In this document: positions 11,801 to 20,331 of the stretch, in pieces | Position numbering within the stretch: position 1 is the stretch's first letter | Layout: every line of letters starts with the position of its first letter | Assembly (NCBI GenBank): GCA_030734395.1 | Contig: JAUZTG010000047.1 | Span: forward strand, 372,001 to 436,000 | Direction of reading: 5' to 3' | DNA: 64,000 nt | Source: Sarocladium kiliense | Lineage: Eukaryota; Ascomycota; Sordariomycetes; Hypocreales; Sarocladiaceae | Position numbers and translations under genes: made by a program | The notes under the pieces: model-generated | Told to the model about the DNA's origin: nothing | The model's input: the letters and a program-made list of their open reading frames with translations, nothing else | Database searches by the model: none

Positions 11801-14234
11801 CACCGGCTATCCCTCTTGTTTTGCGCAGGCTTGGTCTTGAACGACGGCTTTTGATCCCGTCCGGAACCTTCCCATCGTCTGGCAAGGACAGGACCGAGAC
11901 GAGATCAGCGTGCTTTGTCAATCTTCTTTTGAGCCCGGTTGTAGGAGGTAAAGTTCTGTCCTGATCACTGTCCTTCGTAAGACCAGTTGATTGGGTCAGA
12001 GTCGAGTGCGATGCATCAGAAGAGGAGACATCCGATCCTATTGCGCTGGAGCCTTCTGACATGATCGTAGACAACTCGTGATGACCGTTAGTCGGAGGAC
12101 GTAGCCTTGGGGTTGTCAACGATAATGCAGCAGGAGTCATTGCGTCTTTGAGTGCAGCGCCCTGCACATCCGAATACTCGTCCGTAGTTCCCGTTAAATC
12201 AGTAGCAGTCAGCTCCGTTGACAGCTCTGTTGATAGCTCGGTGTATTCATCGTCGTAGTAGCTTCTTTCCTCAACTGTTTGATAGACCTTCGGGTGGCTC
12301 AAGTGACCCTTTGATTCGCCCTGGAAAGCCTCTTTCAACATTCCTAAGAAGGGACGCTTGCCCATAGTTTTCAAAGGCGAGGGGGAACTCCTAGTTGCCC
12401 GACTTCTCTTGAGACCACTGGAGGTAGGTGTTTTCGTATCTTTCGTCTCCTTCGCCTCCTTTGGCGTCTCAGGACTTGTTGGTTGTGGAGTTTGCGCAGA
12501 TGTTGTCGTCGTATCCGTTATTTCAGTGAGCTCGGTCGATTCATCCGTGATCCGTGAGTCAACCTTCGAGGCTGACAAGGATGATTTCCTCATGCTTTGC
12601 GACGATTTTCTGATTGCTGGCTCCCCAGTTTCTTTCTTGGGGGTTGCCTTCACGGTGTCTGCCGGAGCTGTCGAGTTGTCCACGAAGGGATCGATCGTTG
12701 TGTTGAGCCAAGTCTCGATGCTAGGAGGCTTGTTTGCAGTCTGTGGCTTTGGCGGCTCGTTCATATCCTGCATCAGTTTCTTGCCCTCCTCTGCCACCTT
12801 CTTGAAGACGCCAGTAACGCCCTTGAAGCTGGAGTTCCGGTCAACCTTGGTGCGCTTGGGTCGTGATCGAGCGGGGCCGTTGACTGGAAGATCCAACTCC
12901 GTAAACGCAGAGTGACCCCATGGAATGTCTCCCGGGATATCAGCAAGAGTCTTAGCTGTAAGATTTGAGCCCAATTCTGACAACGGCAGATGCGATCCAT
13001 CCCGCTGGGAGTCGTCGTCACTATTCCACGACTCCTCACCGGTTCCGCTCGACACTCCTGTGACTTCGCTCCTGAGTTTCCGAGAGGAGGCCAACTTGTG
13101 TTTTGAAGCGCCTCCTTTCCTCGTTGGCGTATCAGGATGCACAGTAGAAACTTCAGTCGACAAATCTGTTTGCGACAGTTCTGATGGGTCGATCTGGACA
13201 ACAATTCGGTCTAGATCGGACTTCTCTTTCCGCATGCTGGAGCTTCGTGCTTTTCTCCTTACGTCTCGAGCAGCCTGATGCTCCTTTCTGCGCTCTTCGC
13301 TGGACGTGTCGTTGACCGCGGTGATGCGTATTCCGTCGTCATCTGCTGCTTTCGTCCTAACAGGCTTCACCCGAATGCCGTCGTCGTCCATTTGGGCTGC
13401 TGATCGCGTTCTATCGTATGATTTTGATGAGCGATGACTTCGTGGTGTCGGCGACTCCGGCTTCTCTACCAGCGCAGCCCATTCCTTCACTTTGTTAGAG
13501 ACCGAAGGATTCTGGGAGCGCAGCACGAAATCCTTTGGTAAGCGCGTCGGGCTTGTTGACTTTTTTGATAACGGCGAGACCTTCCTGGGCGGTGATTTCC
13601 GTGGACGGTCTTTCATCCAATTGTGATCGCTGACGACCCTCTTCTTAGGAGGAGACACCGGGCGAGGCTTCTCGTTCGCAATCAGCTCCTCCCACGAGGG
13701 AACATTATTAGTGCTCTTGCTCAGCGCATGCTTTTTCGACGGCCGCCTCTTCTGTCGCATCTTGATGCGCACCCGGTCCTCCTCCGTCACGCTTTCACAT
13801 TCCTCGCCAGCGAAGGCAAGCTCAGTAGGCTCGGTAGCCGCATCATCCGGGGTCCCGTCCACTACCACGGCATTGGATCTTTGCCATGCCTTGACTCTGT
13901 CTCTGACACCGCCAGGCGGCTGGATCCTCCTCACTGCGCCAGTTCGCATCTCCTGGCGCAACTCAGCTTTGACAGCCTCGACACTCTGCCTTCTTTGCCG
14001 TTCAGCTGCGAGCCGTGCAGGTGATGGGCGGCCCAGGAGGAAATCTGCCAGCAATGTTGGTGGCTCCTTATGTCGTGCTGCAGCTGGTGCAGACTTGGGT
14101 GTTGCGCTTTGCGCCTTGTTCGCTGGGGTAGTGGCATCTTCGTCTGAAGATTTCCCAGTACGATTCCTGCGCGGAGTAGTGGAGTGTTCGGTGGACGTCG
14201 GATCGTCGTCGGTGCTTGTGTTTGGAGAACCCAT
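8808..14234 (-). CDS. Very large disordered protein with Dbl-homology-like and PH-like regions
   Basis: A single open frame of 1808 residues starting at the ATG at 14234 (MGSPNTSTDDDP). The first 800 residues are low-complexity, rich in Ser, Thr, Lys, Pro and Glu, with no fold visible. Residues about 815-1020 (VDDLLKEFADDEGLYMREL and following) look like the helical bundle of a Dbl-homology Rho GEF. A PH-like stretch follows at about 1050-1160 (from RMECQVELVHRDRPN to LDWLDILPVSP). After another disordered proline/serine-rich section, a second PH-like segment begins near 1415 (LVTPGLIEVYTF), and the C-terminal 140 residues (from LRIRLHLLITGNKWEDMG) form a compact conserved domain. The layout recalls filamentous-fungal Bud3-type GEF scaffolds of polarity and septation, but the DH region sits much farther from the N-terminus than expected. 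Rho GEF activity is therefore an inference. That the frame is a gene is certain from its length and uniform style. Confidence 0.8.
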   Translation of the reverse strand: MGSPNTSTDDDPTSTEHSTTPRRNRTGKSSDEDATTPANKAQSATPKSAPAAARHKEPPTLLADFLLGRPSPARLAAERQRRQSVEAVKAELRQEMRTGAVRRIQPPGGVRDRVKAWQRSNAVVVDGTPDDAATEPTELAFAGEECESVTEEDRVRIKMRQKRRPSKKHALSKSTNNVPSWEELIANEKPRPVSPPKKRVVSDHNWMKDRPRKSPPRKVSPLSKKSTSPTRLPKDFVLRSQNPSVSNKVKEWAALVEKPESPTPRSHRSSKSYDRTRSAAQMDDDGIRVKPVRTKAADDDGIRITAVNDTSSEERRKEHQAARDVRRKARSSSMRKEKSDLDRIVVQIDPSELSQTDLSTEVSTVHPDTPTRKGGASKHKLASSRKLRSEVTGVSSGTGEESWNSDDDSQRDGSHLPLSELGSNLTAKTLADIPGDIPWGHSAFTELDLPVNGPARSRPKRTKVDRNSSFKGVTGVFKKVAEEGKKLMQDMNEPPKPQTANKPPSIETWLNTTIDPFVDNSTAPADTVKATPKKETGEPAIRKSSQSMRKSSLSASKVDSRITDESTELTEITDTTTTSAQTPQPTSPETPKEAKETKDTKTPTSSGLKRSRATRSSPSPLKTMGKRPFLGMLKEAFQGESKGHLSHPKVYQTVEERSYYDDEYTELSTELSTELTATDLTGTTDEYSDVQGAALKDAMTPAALSLTTPRLRPPTNGHHELSTIMSEGSSAIGSDVSSSDASHSTLTQSTGLTKDSDQDRTLPPTTGLKRRLTKHADLVSVLSLPDDGKVPDGIKSRRSRPSLRKTRGIAGDVTVDDLLKEFADDEGLYMRELKTLVDGVVPVLLTQVVDKGDVSNLFSNTAGSQASGISKSVVGMGVALEKLKNAHKKAPLTDIRRLAHWANGVVPIYHSYLGAWRLGFQDLYVNLAPRGGGLDDEDSLIGALPRDANGDIVDAQGQRVDVAYLLKRPLLRLKQMSKFIQCVDSMMPSHETAELLRDFEDLQEKARRRHREETARLADEDAAGTDTTRCRDFRNLAAMDAVTIDPQRQVSAKDIFSLDLEHSNGQRMECQVELVHRDRPNHPEDEGDLLIRETGNGIGRRSYLLFPPINISDISARTGDGNFDMVVMIRGSYAGKKWHELLTLTADDEDQILDWLDILPVSPVPPREPEPSVVGDPEDEPSSNTRLPDAPIGVRGFRNSLNEVDTPSPTLTRSPIVTPTKKPLPARYHPRGPALPTTPTATSPVASPGSERTPTQDDYREREGQGRTRPLSEAMRPDPSSFEHRSQPAPYREDGAPPPPAHRELSSSPSPKSRPRSHPQSSAKEEARVKRRTSSPLKHEYTPSDQSASDLSATEESASDSSDDEIESVDIPDTELGVSLQKPVNPLASVLSGSDCSLTPSNSASQAGLHGPKVAEENSARFLASVSRWSEKGAWKDLSPQACSILVTPGLIEVYTFRTPGASNSSDAQADNKPLVALDLTPLVLCRQSTTVDLEIRSSVQPHSRLANTYGGGNFRFRCHTGPDCFNLYMAVHHARLQNQKFIQLENEARFKSFGERRPPTANDGDSSSRRRSWFGRKNSYRGSVRAPSQSFDGASQTPSSSASATSFLKRWTVAGNLTFNIARSSVDRQSRAGSGGNSLYTSGSSSASGTPPRSPSISINNSSGTPTHMGTENLRIRLHLLITGNKWEDMGNCSLTISRPPPGWRQALRANHGMEKRITVSTVPRKDTDKAVTKLDAVLGSGCFSMLGTRGIVCGIWEEVKGADGVVGMVPENGATGGNVQRWCFQFASAGEANWVLRLVHQEVERA

Positions 14235-15917
14235 CCTCAGGAGTGTGGTTGTGGTGGTGGGTAAAGTGGTTGAGAAGCTGCGTCACGCACATGTCAACGG
14301 GGACTGCAAGCGAAGGGAGGAATGAGAAGGGAGGAGGGATCGACGTACGAAGCGGACTCAGTGGCCGCTCAGGTCGGATATCCAGCTATCGCAACATGAT
14401 CCGCGGGGAAATTCGAGACGGTATAAAGTGTGATGATGTTTGTTTGTTGGTGTATGACGGACCACCTCGTATTTGCCTTGGCAGAGGGACTGGCGCGGAT
14501 AGCGAGGCTTCGGCGATTAGGTCTATGTTTACGCTGACAAGGACAGGAAGACAAGGCTGCGACAGTATGGAAAAGTGGCCGTAAAGGGTGACCAGGTACG
14601 AGAGGGGGAATGACAGTAGTCAAATGACAATGCATGAGTTAAAGGTCAGGTTAAGGTGAAGGTGAGGTAAGGTAGGAGCGACGCAAGGCAGGCTGATGGA
14701 TGCAAGCAAGCAAGCCCTCAGCTGGCGGCGGGAAGTCGTAGTGGGTGCAGCTCTCATGCAGCAGCGCAACGCAAGCAACACATGCAGGCGATAGCGGCTG
14801 CGATGAGTGGGATGTGCAGCACAGGTGGGTGTAAGGGAAGCCGAAGTCATGCCAGAACCCACTGAAGCTGCCAAAAAGGTTCCTTGAGGTCATTTCTCTG
14901 GTGCCTGTGGTGCCTGTAATTGCCTGCACTGCCCTGCCACGGGAAGCTTCAGCAGCTGGCAACCAGCTGTGGCTGCTGCAGCAACCAGACAATGCAAGGC
15001 GCTAGTCCCTCTTGGGCCCCATTTGCGTGGTGGGATGTAAACAAATGCGATGACCGCTGACGCCGACAGGAGGAGGGGCTGCGGCATTGACGAGGATTCG
15101 ACGCCAACTCTCAATTGCTCCAATCACAGCCTATGATCTGGTGCAGGGGTTCGCTACATCCTTGGTTCTCGTCTGCGCGAGCCTCTTTCTCCCAGCAGCC
15201 AAGGTCCCCAATCGGGCTAACAGACTCGGCCGCGTGGCTTGCTTCACTCTGAATCCAGATAAGCTACCAGCGTACCTTACCTTAATAAGCGGAAGGAAAT
15301 GAAGAAGCATAGAATACCCAACTTCGCAAGCCTCGGGATGCAGGTCTGAGACAATGGGCAGCCCTAAATCTTCCAGGGTTCCGGACACAGGCCTGGTTAG
15401 CTGCATTTCTCGCGACCGTGTTTTGCTCTCCAGCTTCTTCTACCTTAAGCCAAGACACTGCCACGCCTATATCAGCTTTCCAAGAAATTGTATTATATAC
15501 ACAATGCCATTCAGTCGCTTTCTTCAACCTAGCCCGCGGTATGATGGCCAGCATCTAACAATTGCGATTGCATCAAGAGCGATCTGACATAACCAATGTG
15601 TCGTGTGCTGTCGACCTACCCTGAATGGGTGGGTATGTGATACTCACCAACCTAGAGATCTCACGAGACCACTCGCACATACGGATCAGCGTTATGGTCG
15701 GCTTATTTTGCTAAAGTAATACATCGACGTTTCTAAAACAAACCCTAAGTCCAATCGCATGCCAGCATTTACTACATGTAATCTCAACCCCAAAACCAAA
15801 CCGAAGCGTGCCTCATGACCAACGGCCCATGCATGCCACAGGATAACCCACCCCTTCTGACTAACTAGGTCTTTGACCTCAATCTCTTCAGTCAGGCCAC
15901 CAGCAGTCATCATTCGC
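14235..15917. other. Intergenic region, no gene seen
   Basis: Contains the promoter and leader of the 1808-residue protein and the 3' region of the membrane-protein gene at 15918. Short open frames on both strands show no family resemblance. No RNA gene or notable repeat is seen. Confidence 0.45.
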
Positions 15918-17081
15918 TCACATGTCGGCATCATCTCCTCTGCCGCGGCGATATCCGCCCCGTCTCGCTCTCCTCTCCTCTCTCTCCTTCTGCCTCACCT
16001 CTCGAGCCTCCCTCAGCTCCGGCATAGGGTGATGGTAGCTCTTCGTTCCCACATCGCTACCCTCCAGGAGGCTTTGGCTCTGGCCACTCACATCACTGCC
16101 CGTGCCGCCCGCGCTGCGCTGGTAGCTGAAGTCTCGTCGCGCCGATCTACCCTCTTCCCTGAGCCTTCGCGCCTCGGCTCGGATTCTCTCTGACTCGCGG
16201 TCCACGTTGCGATCCGCAGTTGAGTACACTTTGCGAATGCCACCGTTGCCGCTGGGGCCCGACTTCTTGGTCGGCGTGCCGGTGGGTGTAGTGGTAGGGG
16301 TCTCTTGGCGATGGGAGAGAAGCTCGGAAGAAACGGTAGAATCAGCAGGGTTGGTCGAGCCATCCCAGTTCGAGCCTTCGGACTGCTTGTTGATACCGCC
16401 AACGCGGGCAGCCTTCTCATGTCGGTAGTTGCGAAGCTCATCACGGGCCGTCTTCTCAGCGATATCGTCTTCCACACCATCCTCCCCAACGTGACGCTTG
16501 CTGCTGCTCCTCTTCTTGCGGCGCTCACGCTGCTTCTCACGCTCCCGTTGCTCCTGCTTCTGACGTCGTTTCTCACGAGCCCCAATATCGCTGGCACCGG
16601 CGGTGATGCCGCTCAGGGCTGTGCTCTCCGTAATGACCGTGGTGCCGTCGTCGTCGATGTCCTTGTACACGCTGCCTCCGCCAAGATTGGTAGATGGCGT
16701 AGCGTTGGAGAGAATTGTTCCATTCGGTCCCTTGCGCCGCAGTACTGTCGTCTTGTAGTCCTCCCAGTCGTTCTCCTTGAAATAGAAGCCCCCGTTCTTT
16801 GCCCAGAAGAAGAACCAGATCATGGTGAGGACAAGCGCGACGCCAATCAGCGCGAAAAGAACAAAGAACCCGACATTGCTGATATCGTGCGGGTCGAGGA
16901 CACCGGCCGCTGGATTCTCGTCCTTCCAGGCATCGCCATCTTCGTTCTTCTTCTTGTCATGGTCATCATCATCGTTGCGAGCGAGCAGTTGGTGCGATGC
17001 CTCGATAAGAGGTCCCCAAGCAGAATCAGCAGCCTGGCTTAGGGATCGCTTGTTGAGCCACGATGGAATGGCTGGGGCCAT
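15918..17081 (-). CDS. Conserved-type single-pass membrane protein of unknown function
   Basis: 387 residues in one exon, start at the ATG at 17081. An N-terminal acidic/lysine-rich stretch (residues about 35-55, NDDDDHDKKKNEDGD) precedes one strong transmembrane segment at about 70-92 (VGFFVLFALIGVALVLTMIW). This is followed at once by an aromatic juxtamembrane block (FFFWAKNGGFYFKENDWED). Residues about 160-200 are a highly charged Arg/Lys/Glu run that could be a single long helix or nucleic-acid or membrane contact. The rest is disordered, Ser/Thr/Arg rich, ending in an Arg-Gly-rich tail (GGYRRGRGDD). I do not recognise a named family. The block after the membrane segment (KTTVLRRKGPNGTILSNA) looks too specific to be random. 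Orientation cannot be fixed, though the positive charges after the membrane segment favour a cytosolic C-terminus. Confidence 0.75.
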   Translation of the reverse strand: MAPAIPSWLNKRSLSQAADSAWGPLIEASHQLLARNDDDDHDKKKNEDGDAWKDENPAAGVLDPHDISNVGFFVLFALIGVALVLTMIWFFFWAKNGGFYFKENDWEDYKTTVLRRKGPNGTILSNATPSTNLGGGSVYKDIDDDGTTVITESTALSGITAGASDIGAREKRRQKQEQREREKQRERRKKRSSSKRHVGEDGVEDDIAEKTARDELRNYRHEKAARVGGINKQSEGSNWDGSTNPADSTVSSELLSHRQETPTTTPTGTPTKKSGPSGNGGIRKVYSTADRNVDRESERIRAEARRLREEGRSARRDFSYQRSAGGTGSDVSGQSQSLLEGSDVGTKSYHHPMPELREAREVRQKEREERRARRGGYRRGRGDDADM

Positions 17082-18552
17082 GGTTGCTGGTAAGGAATGT
17101 GCCTGTCTCGTGGGAAGGGACTGTCAAGCGGCGGCTCGATCCGCTTGACGGCAGATGGAGAACGAGTCAAACCGGTGCTGCGGATATCGCTACCTTGCAG
17201 AGTCTCGTAAATATCGTCGTGTAGTAGCTTGAATGAAGGTGCGGAATTGAAGAGATGAAGTTGGTCTAATGCTCTTCGAAGCAACAAGCAGGAAAGTGGC
17301 GAAGCGGTCGACGCTTAACGCTGGGTGCCAGGCTGACGCCGCTTCACGTTTGATGGCGTTCCCCCAGAAACCACCCGATCAGGAAGTCCCACTAGGCGCA
17401 ACGGACGGGGTTTCTTAGATGTGGAGGACCAACGGGGACGAAGTGCGTGCTCCAGGGTCAACGCAATGAGACCGAGAGCGATGCTAGATATTGTTTTGCA
17501 TTCATAAATCCGAACTAGAGATTTGTACCTTTACATTTCCCTTTGTTCTTATTCATGTGCACTTGGAGTGAGATCTCGCTGAATTACCATTCAGTTGTTG
17601 GTGTGCGCTGATGACGTCGAGGGGGCCAAGTAAACACACCAACCGCTGCCCCAGCAACCACTCCCACCACCATCACCATTGAGATTCAAACTTCGTTCGA
17701 GAGCTCTACGGTCAGCACAAATCATGGCCGGAAACGGGAAGATTCTCGACGCGACGACACGATCCGCTTGATCCAGTGTATTCAGACAAGAGTGTAAACT
17801 GTTCGCGCTCTGCGCACAACACCTCGCAAACCCGCCTATGACGAGCTCGTGGTTCTCTTCACATTTGGTGTGCCATCTACCAACTCAATAAACTAACATC
17901 CCCTGCACGCACCCCAGCCAGCTTCAAATATGATGATACCAGCCCTTGCATGTTGGGGTCTCCAGTTGACCCATCACTGATGCTGCCTGCACGCATTACA
18001 TGGATCCAGAGGCTCCCCAAGCCAACCGAGTTTGAGATGGATGCCTGATCCCACCAAAAACTCCATCTCTATAAGAACCCCAAATTGTAAAAGAAACACA
18101 ACTCAGGTAGCGTAGATGGCATCCCAAATGTCCAAGAACATCCGCCGATAGGTCAGACGATAGGGGTGTGAACCCACTGACCCGTACAGTCTAAGGTGTT
18201 GAGCGCCGAAAAGTTGCAAGATAATGAAGGAAAAAAGATGTGAAAACACGAGATCCTTGTGTCATCAGAGGGGTATCCGCTTGATCGTCCTTAGGGTGAC
18301 CGTTGAAAAGAGTAACCAGCGATGAGCGCTTCCGGAGGATCACATGATGCTTAAGGGGTGACAGAGATGTAGTCCGTGCGAACCATGGCCTGAAAAAATG
18401 GTTGTAAAGAAGAAGAGCAGCTGAAGAAGCCAGCTGAAGAGCGCATAAAAGAGGCTGAAATGCAGAAGGAAATCCAAATTCGCTCGCTACCATCCCACGT
18501 ATGGTTGGACCCGGTGTCCCTTGTCATTAATAGTCGTCTCACTCGTTCGTCG
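17082..18552. other. Intergenic region, no gene seen
   Basis: Holds the promoter of the membrane-protein gene and the 3' region of the next minus-strand gene. Short open frames (for example around 18191-18540) lack any domain or splice logic. No repeat or RNA gene noted. Confidence 0.45.
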
Positions 18553-20331
18553 TTAGAAAAAGTTGTTGGTCAGATGTGGTTCATATGGAGCATGCGTTGG
18601 GGCATAACCGCGGCTTTGTGAGTCGGATTGGCTTGGAGCTCGGCCTCGATAGGCCAACGCTCTGGGACCCATCCGGCTCTGAGAGTCCTCAATCTGAGGG
18701 AAAACAGTGCTACCTCTGTCGCTGCCCGAACGTGAGCGAGACGGAGCACTGAAGGTAATCTCACCGCCTTCACATTCAATCTCAAGGCCTGATGCACGGA
18801 CAATTGCCGCTCCAGAAACCTTGATCTTGTAGTCGTCAGGGCCACCTCCAGAGGAACGAGTAAAGCCCGTCGTGTTGCTGCGCTTGTAGTAGTCGCTCTC
18901 ATCATGACTCGCACTACTTCGCGTGGACCGACTACTCGGAACCCCTCCTCGCTTGCTTGCTTCGCGCAGAACCTTTTCGGTCAATGGCACCTGGACCTTG
19001 CCGCCGCTCATCCGATCTTGATATCTTAGTGCGGCTTCGACATTGTAGTCGTCTTCTAAGCTCGCGCCACCTCCACTTACGGCCGCTGATCCATGAAGGG
19101 AAGAACGACGGCTGTTGCGACCGTTGGCAAGGACCAATTCATAATCAGTATGATCATAGCTGACCGACCCTCGCTGCGGCCGCATTCGGGTTGGCTGCGG
19201 GGAGATATCGTGGAAGAGGTCATCTTTTCCGATCAAGTCCTCATCCGCGAAGCCTCTTTGTGGCTGATCGACGAAACCAACAGATCTGCGATTAGAAGTG
19301 GGCGGGCGCTGCTGACGAAGAGGAGAGGGTTGCAAGGCTTGCGGCGGAGGGCGGAAAGGCGTGGTGGAAGGCATGGCCGAATTAGATCTTTGTGGAATCC
19401 AGTTCGGAGGTGGCATGTCTTGCCTGTCACGCTCCCTATCACGTCTACCCGACTGCGACGGTCTCCGACCGATAGGCCGGCCCACTGGCTCCTCATAATC
19501 TGGGGGTGCGAACCCCATGGCAGAGGGAGGGCGGCCACCCATCGCAGACGATGGACGTTGTTGAAAGCGTGCTTTGAGCCGATCTCGAGACTGCATTGAC
19601 GGTTCGTGAGAGGGGTCGAAGTATCCTTGTGGTTCCACCAACCCAGGAGGCGGCGGCGGAGGCATTGGTGCATGCATCATGGGAGAAGGGGGGAACATTG
19701 GCGGGGGAAACGTTCCTACTGGGAAAGGAGGTGGGTGATGCCAGGACGGATTGGACACTGGTGGCCTCGAGGGTTGACCAGCGTAGTAGCTTGCAGGTCG
19801 TCTATTGCCAGGACGGACTGGACCAGACATTGCAGGCTGAACTCCATAATATGACGCATCGTCAACAGTAGGACGAGCATAGCCTGACTGATAGTGGATG
19901 ATGGGTTGCGTGGCGGCGTGCTGGGGAGGCGGTGGCCTGGCTGTGCGTGGAGCGTGTGTTTCTTTAGAGGGACGACTCGACTCCGTTTTGGTTCGTCCCT
20001 TCCCATCAACGGCCGTCCGTTCTCGTCTTTTCATCGCTTGTTCTCGTGCTCGCTGTTCTGAGTCTCGTCTAGACGTTGGCTGCTTCGTGGGTTTGCTGTG
20101 CTTGGATGAGCGAGTCGTCGAGTCGGTATCGGCCTCATCGAGGCTGGCAGAGCTGGAACCAGAGAGTTCTGCAGGAGGCCTGGATTCACGCGATCTGCCG
20201 GTATTGGGCCTTTCAGCAGTAGCGGCATGAGATGTCGCATAGGTTCGGGTGTTCTCGTCGCCCTCGATGGAGCTGCCGGTTTCTTCCTGGGCCTCCTCCA
20301 CATAGGCAACGCGCCGATTTGAGGGCGACAT
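18553..20331 (-). CDS. Proline-rich disordered protein, 592 residues
   Basis: The ATG at 20331 (MSPSNRRVAYVEEAQEE) is taken as the start because the frame upstream has no further ATG. Almost the whole protein is predicted disordered by eye: a Ser/Thr/Arg/Lys-rich N-terminus (1-150), a proline/tyrosine section with PPPPPPG and HHPPPFPVGTFPPP (about 150-240), and Arg/Ser-rich repeats. Only the C-terminal quarter has a fold-like block: SLEDDYNVEAALRYQDRM, then a beta-type sequence (YKIKVSGAAIVRASGLEIE) ending in EGGEITFSAP. No enzyme or known domain is recognised. Such proteins in filamentous fungi are often cytoskeletal or signalling scaffolds, but nothing here shows it. Confidence 0.7.
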   Translation of the reverse strand: MSPSNRRVAYVEEAQEETGSSIEGDENTRTYATSHAATAERPNTGRSRESRPPAELSGSSSASLDEADTDSTTRSSKHSKPTKQPTSRRDSEQRAREQAMKRRERTAVDGKGRTKTESSRPSKETHAPRTARPPPPQHAATQPIIHYQSGYARPTVDDASYYGVQPAMSGPVRPGNRRPASYYAGQPSRPPVSNPSWHHPPPFPVGTFPPPMFPPSPMMHAPMPPPPPPGLVEPQGYFDPSHEPSMQSRDRLKARFQQRPSSAMGGRPPSAMGFAPPDYEEPVGRPIGRRPSQSGRRDRERDRQDMPPPNWIPQRSNSAMPSTTPFRPPPQALQPSPLRQQRPPTSNRRSVGFVDQPQRGFADEDLIGKDDLFHDISPQPTRMRPQRGSVSYDHTDYELVLANGRNSRRSSLHGSAAVSGGGASLEDDYNVEAALRYQDRMSGGKVQVPLTEKVLREASKRGGVPSSRSTRSSASHDESDYYKRSNTTGFTRSSGGGPDDYKIKVSGAAIVRASGLEIECEGGEITFSAPSRSRSGSDRGSTVFPQIEDSQSRMGPRALAYRGRAPSQSDSQSRGYAPTHAPYEPHLTNNFF

